From Poecilobothrus nobilitatus (taxonomy: Eukaryota > Arthropoda > Insecta > Diptera > Dolichopodidae), in assembly GCA_947095535.1 (NCBI GenBank), contig OX352773.1:75038591-75102590 (forward strand): a stretch of DNA of 64,000 bases, given 5' to 3'. This document shows positions 33,425-46,400 of the stretch, piece by piece. The notes beneath the pieces are model-generated. The model saw only the letters and a program-made list of their open reading frames with translations. It searched no databases and was not told where the DNA came from. The first letter of the stretch is position 1; each line of letters begins with the position of its first letter. The translations under genes and the position numbers were made by a program.

Positions 33425-36400
33425 AAAAATAAAAAAAAAACAAAAACATTGAAGTGGATCAGTTACAAAGCATAGCCATCAAATGAAAATTATTTGTTTA
33501 TATTTGATTCTCTTAAAAAGAAAATTTTCTCGAACAATTTATTTGAGGTTGTTACTTAATGGATTGGACATTTCCATTAAGTGACCTAATTAGGAAATTT
33601 AAAATATTTAAAAAGTACTTTTTAAATCATATTCCATTGGGCTATGATATTTTTATTTAAAACTTTATTATATTCTGTCTTTGCAGTTAAAATTAAGAAG
33701 TTTTTAAAAGTACATATATATTTTTATTAAATATAGGCCAACATATAATATCTTATCAAAACTTTTCAATTTATCAATGACACTGAAAATATATACTAAC
33801 TTTAATTCTATAGTAAAATATCAAATAAGAAGATGGATTGTTTAAAATTATAAAATCAAAGTACATAAAAAAGAATCAATATTAATGCTAGATTCAAGGG
33901 AGAAACAAAAGGTAGTTAAATAAAGTGAAAGATGACTTGTATAATAAAAAAAGATAAATGGAATAAGAATGAAAATTTATAAGAGAAAATTTATATTTCC
34001 TTTTCCTTTAGTAAAACGTAATATTCTTATATGAAATTCTAATTTTATCAAAAAAATTTTAAATGCCATGAATCCAATATCTGTTGGCGTTGTAACCGTT
34101 TTTTTAATATGATTTTATAAAAAACTATTGTTTAATTAAAGATATTTTAACAAATTCATAATTTGCACTAAAATGTTTTTTTCTTTTTCATTTTTGGAAT
34201 AAATTAAAAAAAAAAAAAGATCCATTATCCTTAAAATAGTAAAACGAGCTAAAATACATTGTAAAATTTTTACTTTAATTCGCTTTAAAAAAGAAAAAGT
34301 TTTACCCTAAGAATAAATAAATGAGAAATCTCCATTTCACAGACCAATAGATCTAGAAGCTAATTTATTTTTCCGTAATCTTTTTTTTAAATTTATTCTT
34401 AAAAAAAAAAAAAATAAATGGTAATAAATTTTTCTTCTTAATTTTATTTTTATACGTTCCTTCTTTTCCCCTTTATAATTATCTTTTCATTCTATTCATT
34501 CACACAAATATATACTTATGAGGGTTACCGATATTTAATTATGACTTTTTAAATAATTTATGCCAAAAACTATAATTGCAATATTACAAATGCCCGTAAA
34601 CTGTAAATATTATTTTAAAACCTTAACCTGTTAAAAGACAATATGCCAGTTATAGTATGTTGAAAGAGGCATGAATTTTGTTATATATAAGCTGGTAATG
34701 TATTAATACTTTTAATTCACTTTATTGAATAAAATGATTGGTATACTTTTTGACTTTTCCATAATAAAATAAATACTTCGGTATGATCTCTACCGCTTTG
34801 GTATGGCAACTTCTTCAAAAGTGTTTATAAAAAAAGCTGTTCCGATTTAAATGGTTTATGATACACAAGTTCCACTTAGCTCTACAGAAACGATTTTCAA
34901 CCAATAAGATTCGATCTATACGAATTTAAAAACCCAAAATTTAAAATCTCATTTGTGTTTCTTTAATTTTTAATGATCGACAAAAGGATCAAAGTTATTA
35001 TTATGTAAATAATTAACTATTATAGTTTCGAAACTTTTTTCTTATTAAAAATCTGGTAATCTTAAAAATGAAAATAATACGTATATACATAATTGACAAT
35101 AAAACCATATATAAAAAAGAGCTACCAGATCAATGTTGAAAAGTTATCAAATAGAAAAGGAAAAAATGGACCAATAAATCCTTAAAATTTATATTTTGAC
35201 ACGTTTAAAAAAGAAGGGATTATGATTAATCGTTTTTTTTTTGGGTAAAGAACGAACAAATTTTCATATTTTTTTTTTTAATTCTTACTTTTAAACAATT
35301 TTTTAAAAACAATTTCTGTTTATATTCTGAAAATTTATATATAAGTATATTATATATATATGTAATAATATATAAATATATTAAATTCCATTTTTTTAAA
35401 AAATATTTTTATGATGTTATATTATATTATATAAGTATTACAAAGTAATATAATAATATTTACAGCTCTAATCAGTACTCTTAAGGACATATTTTTATAC
35501 TTTAAAGAACAATTTATAGTCCTTTTAAATTTAGGTCTTATAATTTTCATACATAATATATACTTTGTATAGTAAAGTATACAATCGAAGCTAAAATTTT
35601 ATAAACAATAATTTATTTTTCATATTTTTTTCATTGATAAGATACATACGTTGGTTCTTAAGGGAATATATATAGCAATATTTCTAGTACTTTCAATATA
35701 TGTATGTACTTTCAATATATTTAGTACTTTTTTAGTACTTTCAAAAAAAAAAAAATGTACTAAAAATCGGTTAACATATTCTTTTTAATTTGCTAGCTAA
35801 AATCTAATTGTGGAAATGGTTTTTCTTTAATATACATAAGACTAACTTAGATAAGATTAAAGTTAAGGACAGTTAAAAGGAATATTAATTACGTACTTCT
35901 AAAATGCCTTTTCAAATTGTTTCAAATAATGAAACGCGTGAAAATGGTACACTTACATGCGTGTGAAAATGGTAGACGTATGTGTGTGTAACAAAATACA
36001 CAACATTTTAAAAGTTCTTGCAATAAATCAGTTTTTTACCAGCATTAAACCACCTGAACATTTCTATAGTCTATAGATATAAGAATTTAAATCCATTCAC
36101 AGTTAAGTTAAAATTTTTATAATGGCAATTTAAAATCAATTAATTCTATATTTTATTTCAACTCACTTAGAGTCATTACTCAGAAGATAAGTTTAGAAAC
36201 AGTTACCTCCGAAAATCATTCTAACATCTATAAGCAACAAAAGCTTATTTTTTTTTCAATGTTTTCGGAGAAAAGCAAAACAGATATTTTGATTGTTTTT
36301 TCTTTTTTTTTGCATCTGGTTATGGCAAGCCTTCACTGGCTCGAAAAATTAAGTATGCATTTACTTTTAGCAATAGCTCAATCGTCGTTGTAGTTATACT

Positions 36401-37430
36401 TCGCTAAGTTGAGTTTTATTTTAACTTTTTATAGTTAGGCTTTAAGAAAAAAAGAAGGATACTTAATTTCCTTTATGGACAAATTGGTTTTGAAAATGTT
36501 AAATATAAAAATAGTTCTACCTAAAATAAATCTCGAATCAAAATTAGACAACGTATATTTTTAAGCATTTTTTTTTTAAATTTTCAATCTCCTTTATTTA
36601 TTAAAAAGATTTTTTATTTATTGTATTTAAAAGAACTAAAATAATTTTATTAGGTACTGTTTTACTATAAAAGAAAATTTAAAAAAATATATACAAAATT
36701 ATAACCACCTACCAATATATTTTCAAGTGGTTTCTTTTATGAGACATACTAAATTATATGGTCATCATACATTGGTTCGTAAATTTTAGATAAATTATAT
36801 TTTTACTTTTTTTTTTTTGTTTTTTAAAATTTACTCGATACATGTTTATTGAATGCTATTGGTTAGTAGTGTAATGAAAATAGTTTATAGAGTGAATCTG
36901 TTATAATTTTGCCAAAAAAAAAAAAAAAAAAACAGATTTCATATTATATAAATTAATTAAAAAAAGAAAAAAAAGAAAACAAAGTTGTAAATCAATTCAG
37001 AAGTTGAAAAAGACGCACATTTAAAAAAAAAATAAATAAAAAAACAATAAAAAACTTCCTAAAGAATTATTACAAATTTTTCTTTAAAATTTTTAATTTT
37101 TTCAAAAAATTTTCTTTACACAACTTACGTTTCCAAGTTCTTAACTTTGAAGAATGTATATTGATGTCCCAGTTCTTTAATTTTAAACAAAAACTCTACC
37201 TAATTAACACTAACCGTTAATATCATATAAAAATATAATGTTTACGCTTCAATTTTTGCATTTTAACTTTGGAAAATTTGCATATTCAATATTTTAACGC
37301 TACAATAGCTATTCCATTGGAAGGAATACAAACATTTGCAAACTTATGGTAATTTATTGGAAGGCATACAAAAAATTTTTCTCGTGTACCTTGTATTTAT
37401 TCTGTATTTGTATTGTATTTATATTGGATT
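33425..37430. other. AT-rich non-coding stretch
   Basis: No gene is recognised over about 4 kb. Small features include tandem words such as CTTTCAATATATGTATGTA near 35690-35710, GTGTGAAAATGGTA repeated at about 35937-35970 and a partly repeated ATTGGAAGG-ATACAAA near 37316-37372. Poly(A) and poly(T) tracts are frequent. Confidence 0.45.
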
Positions 37431-37434
37431 CAAA

Positions 37435-37565
37435 ATTTTGAGTGGCTGAAGTAACAAAATTTTTGTAAATAGGCAGAAGGATGGATGCGAAGGGACTAAA
37501 CGATAAAGTGCAAATAATAAGCACATTTTTTTAAGTTTTTTTGAAAAATGTGCAATTTCTTATAA
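37435..37565 (+). repeat. Family A right-end fragment
   Basis: TTTTTGTAAATAGGCAGAAG, then GATGGATGCGAAGG (decayed GACG tract), then AATAATAAGCACATTTTTTT and GAAAAATGTGC. This is the same order as the right end at 3165-3275. The rest of the element is absent. Confidence 0.6.
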
Positions 37566-37569
37566 TTAA

Positions 37570-39305
37570 ATGTCACTAAAAGTGCAATTATACATTTATA
37601 TTGATCCAATAATAATTAAACGTTTTTTTAAAAAAATCTATCCACTGCACCAATAGATAATCTGAAGTAAAAACTATTATGGTGTTATGCAATAAAGTGA
37701 AATTTTTCAAAAAAAAAACAAGTACAAATTTTAAATGGGAATACGTCAAAAACTTTCAATAAAAACAAGTTGAATTATGGCTCATTAAAAAAAAAAAATC
37801 ATTTTATTACATTTGTTAAAGAAAAAAAATATTGCCAAAGGATCCCCTAACGAACTGATTTAAAAAAAATCAAATAAACAAGAAATATTCATTTTCGATG
37901 ATATGCTGAAAAGAAGTTGTAATTGTCATTATAAAAATACACAATTTATCATGTTTAGACTCATAATTCATTACTAATTTTGATTCAAGGATGCGCTTAA
38001 TTCTTACAATCCTTTTAACCACATTCCGGATTGTCATGCAACTGATATTTTTATAAACTATATTTTTTGTATTTTTAATAAAAATAATCTTTTTAAATTC
38101 TTCTTACTTAAATAGATATTTTATTATTTTAGGTGTTAAAACTATCCAGTTTAGTTATAAAAAAAAAAATAATTAGATTTAAATTGAATTATTTTTAATT
38201 ATGTATCTGAAATATTTTTTTTTCAATATAACAAAACCATTCAGAACCAAAAAATTTTGTTCTAATTCATATCAATTTTTATTTAAAATTTAATTATTTC
38301 TATTTAAAAAAAAAATAACAAAATTTTATTATTTTAACTAACTAATCAGATCTATTAACCAATTATTTAGTGTCAAAGAGATTATCTCCTATTCAACTAA
38401 TCAAAATATGATTTATACCAATTAGCAATATTTTTAAAAAAAAAGAAAAAAAAAAACGAAAATTAATTCTATAAAATACAAAATTTCAGATAGTCTTTTA
38501 TAAATTACTATAAAAAAAAAATAAAAAAAATCCTTTTAAAAATTAATTATTAATTTTTTTTTTTTTTTTATCATAATTTGATATCCTTTTTTTGCAAAAT
38601 ATATCAGAATATATTGAATACATTTGCATAACAGCAAAAAAAAGAAATATTCTTTTCATAACATAATATATAATAGTAATCAGTTTATGTATATGTACAT
38701 AGATAAATACATGCAAAAATACATATAATAATTTTCACACCTGATTTAATATCAATCAAATTTTCAAATTTAATTTAGGTGAACCAAAATATATATGATA
38801 CGTATAATATAATATGTATGTACATGACACATATTTTATTTACCCTCATATTATGTGATAGAACAGTTTTTAACAGCTCATATATTATATAGTAAGTTAT
38901 CTTCAGATTATTTTAATTGATTTAATTTCCTTTAATTCAATAAAATCAAAATGGAACTTATTATTCTTAGTTAAATGAATATTTTATTTTTGAATATTAA
39001 TTTAAGGATATAATAAAACTTTTTTTCTTTCAAAAATTTTATGATTGATTTAATTCAATTCAATACAATATGAGTATTAAATTTACTATAACATTTAATT
39101 AGAAAAACAAAAAACACTGCTACGGGGTCATAGATTTTTTTTTTTAACTGTCTTTAAATAACTTGAATTAATCATGGATGACAAAAGATTCATCAAAAAA
39201 TTCGAAATATTTTAAAAGTAAAATTTCACACCAAAACTGATAGTAAGGACTTACTTCTAAAAGAAAATATCTGGGAGTCATTCTAATTCTGATACTAATC
39301 AGATC
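37570..39305. other. Low-complexity A/T block
   Basis: No gene is recognised. Long A/T runs and TA-rich stretches only. Confidence 0.5.
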
Positions 39306-39310
39306 TTAAT

Positions 39311-39528
39311 AACCGGCAAAAGCGTCAAAAAAACGCCGGTAGTATTTAAATATCATATGTTCGTGATATGATACATGATTACCAAGCATCATTTGTTACT
39401 AATTGACAGTTTTATTAATTTATGTGGCACCTTCACAACAAAAAAAAAGAATGACAAACCATTAACATGGAGATTAAAAAAGTGAAGATAATAATTAGTG
39501 ATACTAAGAACCGAAGATACTAATTATT
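39311..39528. repeat. Cluster of short perfect inverted repeats
   Basis: Three hairpins lie within about 220 bp: ACCGGC against GCCGGT (39311-39340), ATCATAT against ATATGAT (about 39352-39373) and AATAATTAGT against ACTAATTATT (39490-39499 and 39519-39528). GATACTAA occurs at both edges of the cluster. This could be the remains of a small fold-back element. Confidence 0.5.
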
Positions 39529-39529
39529 A

Positions 39530-40160
39530 GTGCTAGAACCTATATAACCTATATATGACTTCAGAATTTCCAGAAATCATTAACCAAAATGTGATTTAAA
39601 ATTCATTGAAACGAATTGTGATTTGAAATACAACAGTAAATAGAAGAATAGTAATATTAAGTAGATTAAATTAACTAAAAATAAAGGTATAAAGTCTTTT
39701 CCCTTTCTAAAATCTTTTTTCATAAATCCAAAATTAAACCATTTAAAATCTCTACTTTTATATGAATTTCCAATTAAATGAAGTAAAAATGGGATAAGAA
39801 ATTCATAATATATTTTGATAATTTTTTAACAACCGACTGAAGGCTTCACATTTTAATTTTGTAAACAATCTTCGAATAAAAGATATTAAATTTCCATTGA
39901 ATTTTTTTTCAATCAAAAAATTTTCGCGATTTGATAATTTTGATAAATCAAAATAATATGGTGAACATATACACAAAAAAAAATTAATACATGTATATGT
40001 ACGTATATACAAGAATAAAAGATATTTTATTTGTGTTTATTACCTTAAAAAAAAATTTCTTTTTCTAAATATTTCCTTAAAAAATTATAAAGCAAAATAA
40101 AGAAAATCCTAATGACAGTTTTATTTCCCAATTTAGAAGATTATTATTTCATTTTCTTTT
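39530..40160. other. AT-rich non-coding stretch
   Basis: Nothing is recognised; the minus-strand frame at 39803-40012 appears random. Confidence 0.5.
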
Positions 40161-40164
40161 TATA

Positions 40165-40715
40165 CTGGTATATGAATTATTTCAAGGGTATAATAATTTT
40201 GCCATTACGTTTATTGTGACACCTTAAAGGAGGCCAGCTAGATATAAAATCAATTATATGGGTCAGATTAGAATCGAACTCTGATTCGATTAAGAAATGT
40301 ACAACTATCTATCAGTCCGTCCGTTCGTAACTGTAACTCAAAAAATAAAGAAGCAAGTATTCTGAAACTTTGACCAAGTCACTTTTGTAAAATTATTAGT
40401 TCCGTTATTTGAATCTAGCAAATTCAGCCATGCGAGTTCGAGTAGTTGCCATACAACTTCTTTCTTTAAATGAAAATACGTCTATTGAAGCTATAGGTAT
40501 CTGAAATGTTGTGAAAATATAACAAGTGGCATAATTTCTTTAAAATTTACTTGTACAGCTGCAGCAGGTTCATATAACTTACATTTCTTGGAACTTAATT
40601 GAGCTAGACATCTGAAATCTATGAAATTCGATAGAAACAGAATATATTATGTTTATACGGGTATCCTAGAGTTGACACAGTGTACTTTACACTCTTCCTC
40701 CTTTATAATGCGTTT
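40165..40715 (-). repeat. Family B repeat, unexpanded copy
   Basis: Reads in the opposite direction to the 54.74-57.09 kb copy and covers both ends. At the left is TTGCCATTACGTTTATTGTG, then ACACCTTAAAGGAGGCCAGC. Then come CCGTCCGTTCGTAACTG (the CGGAC tract), TGTAACTCAAAAAATAAAG and CATACAACTTCTTTC. At the right end are CGGGTATCCTAGAGTTGACA and CACTCTTCCTCCTTTAT. One repeat unit only, about 550 bp, so with the 26 kb copy it defines the basic element. Confidence 0.8.
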
Positions 40716-42640
40716 AAAACTGAACATGTATTTTATTTTTAAATTTTTAAATTGAAAATTAATAATTTTTAAATTTTAAATTGATTAAATTGATTGAAAA
40801 TTGAAAAGTTGATCGTATCAAATATAGAAATAAGAATTTAAAAAACTTGAAAATTTTTATTTAATCGAAAATTAAAAAAAAAATTTATTTTTGGAAGTGA
40901 TATTTTTTATTTAATTTTTTTTTTTGCATTCACTTTAAATAAAATCATTGATTCAATTCATATTCAAATTCAATTATATTCAAATTTAAATTTAAATCAT
41001 TTAAATTAAATACTATAGTATTGTTAACAAGTGAAACGTATTGTGATTAACTTTAAGCTTTTTACTTTAAGTGAAGAAATTTTAATTTTAACAGAAGGAA
41101 ATTTAATTTTGAGTAAAACGAGATTTTTATTTCAAATGTAAATTCTTTGTTTGTATATATTTTACTTTAGCTACATTGTCTGATTGCTTTGGAATTTTAT
41201 ATAACGGTACTTAGTAACGTCAGCTATATTTCATAGAACATGACTTTTGACATAAAGGTAATTTAAAGGTCAAATTGATTATTTTGAAATTTCCGAGCAT
41301 TTTGCAGTATTTTACTTTTACTTTTTTAGAGAAGTATAGCAATCGTTTGTTCTAAGAAAAACTTAAAATTAATAATAAATAAATAACATTTATTTCAATT
41401 AATATTACGTAAAAAGATCAAATTCATTTGTTTTTAGCTATACATATATATAAATTTAATATGTACACATATTTTTAAAAAATTATAAACGGGCTATTTA
41501 CTCTTGCGGTGCACTATAAAAAGTAATTGCAAGATATTTTTTAAAATTAATACTTATTTATGGAGGAAAACATTAATTTTTTTTTAAATTTGTTTTTACA
41601 AAATTATGAAAAAAATGAAAAAAGATTTAACACCCCCTTTTGGATGAACTTAAAAATATTTTCATAGTTTTTCAAGTTATTTAAAAATTTTTAATCTGCC
41701 TCCTATTTTTTCCAATAAGACTACATACATTTTCATAAGAAAATCTGCCTATATTCCAAATTGATTGACGGTAACGTAGAATCTGCCTTCATTCGAGGAT
41801 AAAACTAATATACCATTACACATATTAATTGATGTAGATGGTAAATTCATTTTTATTTATAGATATATCCTTTTTTTTTTTAATTATTTCTAGTAACATA
41901 ATTTTTAATAAATTAAAATAATAATCATCATATGAATTTCTATTAATCAAATTAAATTAAAAATAAATTAAATTAATTCCTGTTAAAAATAAACTAAAAC
42001 TACTATACGTATATATTAAATTAATATGTCTAAAGTAACATCTAAAAATAAACACAAAAAAAAAAAAAACAACAATTAGATTTAATTATTATTTATTTTT
42101 AATCTGACCTTGAAAGAAAAATAGTAAGTATACAGTAAAAACAGATATTCCTTTTTTCTATTAGTTTTATTGTAGTTTTTTTTTTATAGTTTTATTCCCA
42201 TGTATATATGAATGTTTATTCCACATTTTAACAATAGGAAAATAAATAAAAACTAAATAACATATAGCTATCTATATAAGTGAAAAAAAAAACCTTAAAA
42301 CAATCAAATATAAAATAATAAAACTTCTTCTACAAAAAAAAAAAAATGTTAACATAAAATATTAACTCATTTTAAAGTTTTTCTTTCCACAGCTTTTCTT
42401 TCCAATTAAAACTTCTTTTAATATAACATTTCACATAAAAAGTGTAGTTTTTTTTCTTTTTAATTAACACATAAATGCGCAGCTTTTATTGATTATAATA
42501 CATGTATTATATATTTACACACTACAATCATTCCTCAATAGTTACAACAAATAGTTTTTCACAAATATGTTTCATGTAAAATGCATAATATACATATATA
42601 AATCGTAATCGTGTAAAGTTAGTCGTAAACATGTATTTAA
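40716..42640. other. AT-rich non-coding stretch
   Basis: No gene is recognised. AAATTGAAAATTAA-type words recur loosely near 40745-40815. The rest is A/T-rich. Confidence 0.5.
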
Positions 42641-42642
42641 AA

Positions 42643-43420
42643 AGGTAGAATGTAAACAGTTTTTAATGACATCCATTTTTCATAAAGCAATGCAAACGGT
42701 TTAGAATACCACTAAACTCTGTCTTGCACTAAAATCTGTAACATTTTTCTTAAAATTGCATATAATAAGAAAAAATGTGAAAAATAAAGAGACACTTTCT
42801 TCAATTTTAATGAACCCCATAAAATAAAAAATAAAAAAAACCATTAACACATGTAAAATTACAATGTTAAAGCTTTAATTATTGCGTTTTACTCGTATTT
42901 TGAAAAGATTGTACTTTACTTTACTATATTGTACAGGTACTTTAGTTTAAAAACATGTTTAAAAAGCGAAATTTTAATTTTTGAGTTCTAATAGGTCTTA
43001 AACAAAGGAAAAGTTGTCTAAGGTGACTTCTCTGCTAAGTCTGGAAGTTCTTTTTTCATCTCAAAATTTCAGGACTTTCTCTAAAAGTGTTTAAAAAAAA
43101 AATGTATTAATTTTAATATTGATTTATATAAATAAAAATATAAATTCTGTCGTTTGACGTTTTAGAATGAAAATATAAAACGCAAAATCTAAAATATACG
43201 CATTTAAAAACAGGATTCTTTCAAAATTTGACTCCGTAACCGATTTACCTACATAATACCTATACCAAGTTGTATTACAACATTACTTTTTTAAGAGACC
43301 TATGTATGATGTGATTAAAATTTTATGGTTCTATCTTAAACGGTGTAGAAGTTTTGTTAACAGACGGTCAGAGAGAGTCAAAACTTTTTTGAAAAATGTG
43401 CTAAAAAAGATATTATGTAC
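42643..43420 (+). repeat. Family A repeat, copy 3 (single unit)
   Basis: The left end GGTAGAATGTAAACAGTTTT, the interior ACACATGTAAAATTACAATG, then TTAAAGCTTTAATT and TCTCAAAATTTCAGGAC, and the right end AACGGTGTAGAAGTTTTGTT, then CAGACGGTCAGAGAG, match copy 1 in order. There is one internal unit only, giving a basic length near 780 bp. The GACG tract is reduced to one clear unit. Confidence 0.75.
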
Positions 43421-43424
43421 AACT

Positions 43425-46400
43425 AAATTAATAATTTCGAGAATCGTATGAAAGCGAATTCATTTAAATAAGATTTTATGTTTAAATGAAAATATTAATG
43501 TACTGTATTGATTCATTGATTGATTATGATTTTTATTTAAATTATAATTAATTATATTTATTATGCAAAATATTAATATACTACTAGTATTATCCTTTCT
43601 CTATTTTTTTTTTTTTTTTTGTTTATACGCTAACCACTTGACTCGGAACAAAATTTCTTTATACTAATGTAGGTTTGCCTAAATGGGAGAGGGAAAACGG
43701 GAAGAAAATAGGGTATTAAGGATGAATTGAAGAGTAAATTACTATAAAAAAGATACTAAAAATTTTATTTTTGAATGGTTGCAAATTATAGAATGGAACA
43801 TTATTATCAAATAGGAATACACAGGATCGAAACATGTTCCATATCTTAGCAGTTCTCACAATCAATCAGTTTCCATGTTTTATAACATTACATTACAATA
43901 ATTAATCAATATTATTTTATTTAATATTCTTTTTAATTTAAATATTTATTATTTATTTAAATAATATTATTTGTTTTAATTAATAGACAGACTTGCTCAT
44001 AAATAATCAAGCATACTACAAGTATTAATGTTTAATCCAGTACAAATATAAATCCGCAGAAAGTTAAAACAATATAAAAAATGTAAACTATTAAATCGAA
44101 ATATTTCACAAATCGAAAATCTGATTCAGATCGAAAAGAAAAATCGAAAAAATGTTTTAATTTTTAATCTTCTCAAAAAAAAATTTCAAAATGATTTTAA
44201 CAATAATTATAGAAAAAAGGATTATTTTTATAAAAAAATAAAAACAAAAAAAAAGAATTAAAAAGATTTGTAAAACTTATTCTGATTCTAAAGGATACAT
44301 TGTTTTCTATAAAAGATTTCTTTATAAAAAATTTTGTTTCAAAAAAGTTTTTATTGTTATCATATATTTCAATTCTAAAAAAAAAAAAATCAAAAGAATG
44401 ATTTTAAGATATTATTATTGCTCTTTTTTTTTCATTTTTTATTAAACAACAACAAAAAAAAAAACTAAATTTTAACTTTCAAGTTAAATCAATATTTTAA
44501 TTTAATTTTAAAAAATTTTTTTATCTAAGTTTCATTTTTATTATCTATATATTAGTTCTCCCCTTCCCTACATACAACTGAGAATGAGGAAATAAATCAA
44601 CCTTTCCTTTTCAGATATGATGCCGGAACAAGTTCTAAATTATAATTTTACTTATTATCTGTTTTACTTACATTATATTTTTTTATATTTTATATATAAT
44701 ATAGACTTGACCGGAGTTCGAGATCCGAAACCTTTAGCTAGATTTAATTTATTTATGATTATAGTTTTAATTTAATCGAAAACAAAAAAAAAAGAAAATC
44801 GTTTGTTAAATTGCCTTTTGTTTTTTTCTTTTTTTAATTATACGCATATAATTTTCTTTTACGCCAAAAAATATGCAATTAAACGTTATGAAATAGTAAT
44901 TTTAATAATTTCTGAAAAACGTTCACATAATTTAATTATATAATATTTAATAAAAAAATTTTCACCTGTGAAATTTCTTATTCTTTATAATAGAATATTA
45001 TATAAATATATAGGTATTAATATTTTTTTTATTAAAATACGATTTAATTTTAATAATACGAAAAAATTTTTTTTTTTTTTAAAACTAAAGAAAAAAATAT
45101 TGATTTTTATTAAAATATATTAGACGTAAGTAATAAATAATTTCCGATACTTTAACTTTTTCTTTTCTTTTTTCCTTTTAATATCAATTTTTTTGCTTAA
45201 AACTCCCCTTGTTATTGTTAAATTGTCTTAAAACTATTAAAAATAAAGTGTTTCACTTTTATATTCGATTATGAATTTTTTTTATGATATTTTTATTGAT
45301 TTTTTTTTTTCAATTTATTTATTTTTTTTTTTATTTTAATATTTAATTAAATTGTTTTTATGCTATATAGTTTATAAAACTGCATAAAAGTAATTTTAAA
45401 CTTTTTAGTTTCTCTATATAGTTTTAAAATTTTCATTTTCAAAGTTTGTTTTTTCACTAATAATTTAAGGTACAAAAAAAAAAAAAAAAAAAAAAAAAAC
45501 CAAAATAAGATATATAGTTTTTCCAATATTTATTATAATTGTTTTAGTTTTTCATTGTTTTGTATATTCAAATTGTTAGTTTCAAAAGTATTTTTGGTTT
45601 TTAATACCTTGAAATTTAAATTTTATACCGCATTCAAATTATGTACGATGATATTGATTCAAAAAGAAATTCTTTTGTATTTCTACAGAATTTTTATATT
45701 ATTTTTCGGTTTTATATTACCCAAAAAAAAACAAAAACAAATATAAATTCATAAATTTGATCATTTCACTCAAAAACTAATCAAAAACTAATAATAAAAT
45801 GTAACATTGAAATAAATATTAAATAATGTTTTTTTAAAAGGAAAAACCTCAAATCTATGATGACCCCAAATCTGATTTTAATTCTATTTTTACATCAAAA
45901 ATTATATGTGTGAATTAATATATAAAAGTATGTACATAATACTATATATAAAATTTATATATCAAAAATTTAATTATAAATCATATCATAATATTGCACA
46001 ATACATATTGTTTTTCAAATAAATTATTATATCAGAAAAAAAAAATGGAAAAACATTTCTTATAATTAATTTTATTATTAAACTTATATGAAAACATTTA
46101 ATGTAAAATAACAAAGAAATTATTATTTCAAAATGACATAAATAAAACTAAATGTTTTTAAAATTCTTTTGTTTCATAAGATTATTTTGTAATACTGTTG
46201 TTTTTTTTTTTAACCTTTAACACATCAATATTATTATACTTAACAATTACTAATTTTTCTTTCATCCAAACAATAATGAAATTCTTCTAGTCAATTTTTC
46301 TTCTGCTCTTTTCACACAGAAAAACTAAACCACTTACACAATTAAAGCATTAAAAGAAAAAAATATCTGCACTATTAAAAAAAAAATCAAATTAATAAGT

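Noticed and set aside
39311..39346. GC stem followed by A/T sequence, like a bacterial terminator
   Set aside because: Everything else indicates a eukaryotic genome; no T-run at the correct place and no operon.
43812..43880. Minus-strand tRNA-like segment with a T-arm-like word
   Set aside because: No A box or clover-leaf could be drawn; mentioned only within the block description.
44690..44735. GGAGTTCGAGATCC, B-box-like
   Set aside because: No A box at a fitting distance; probably chance.
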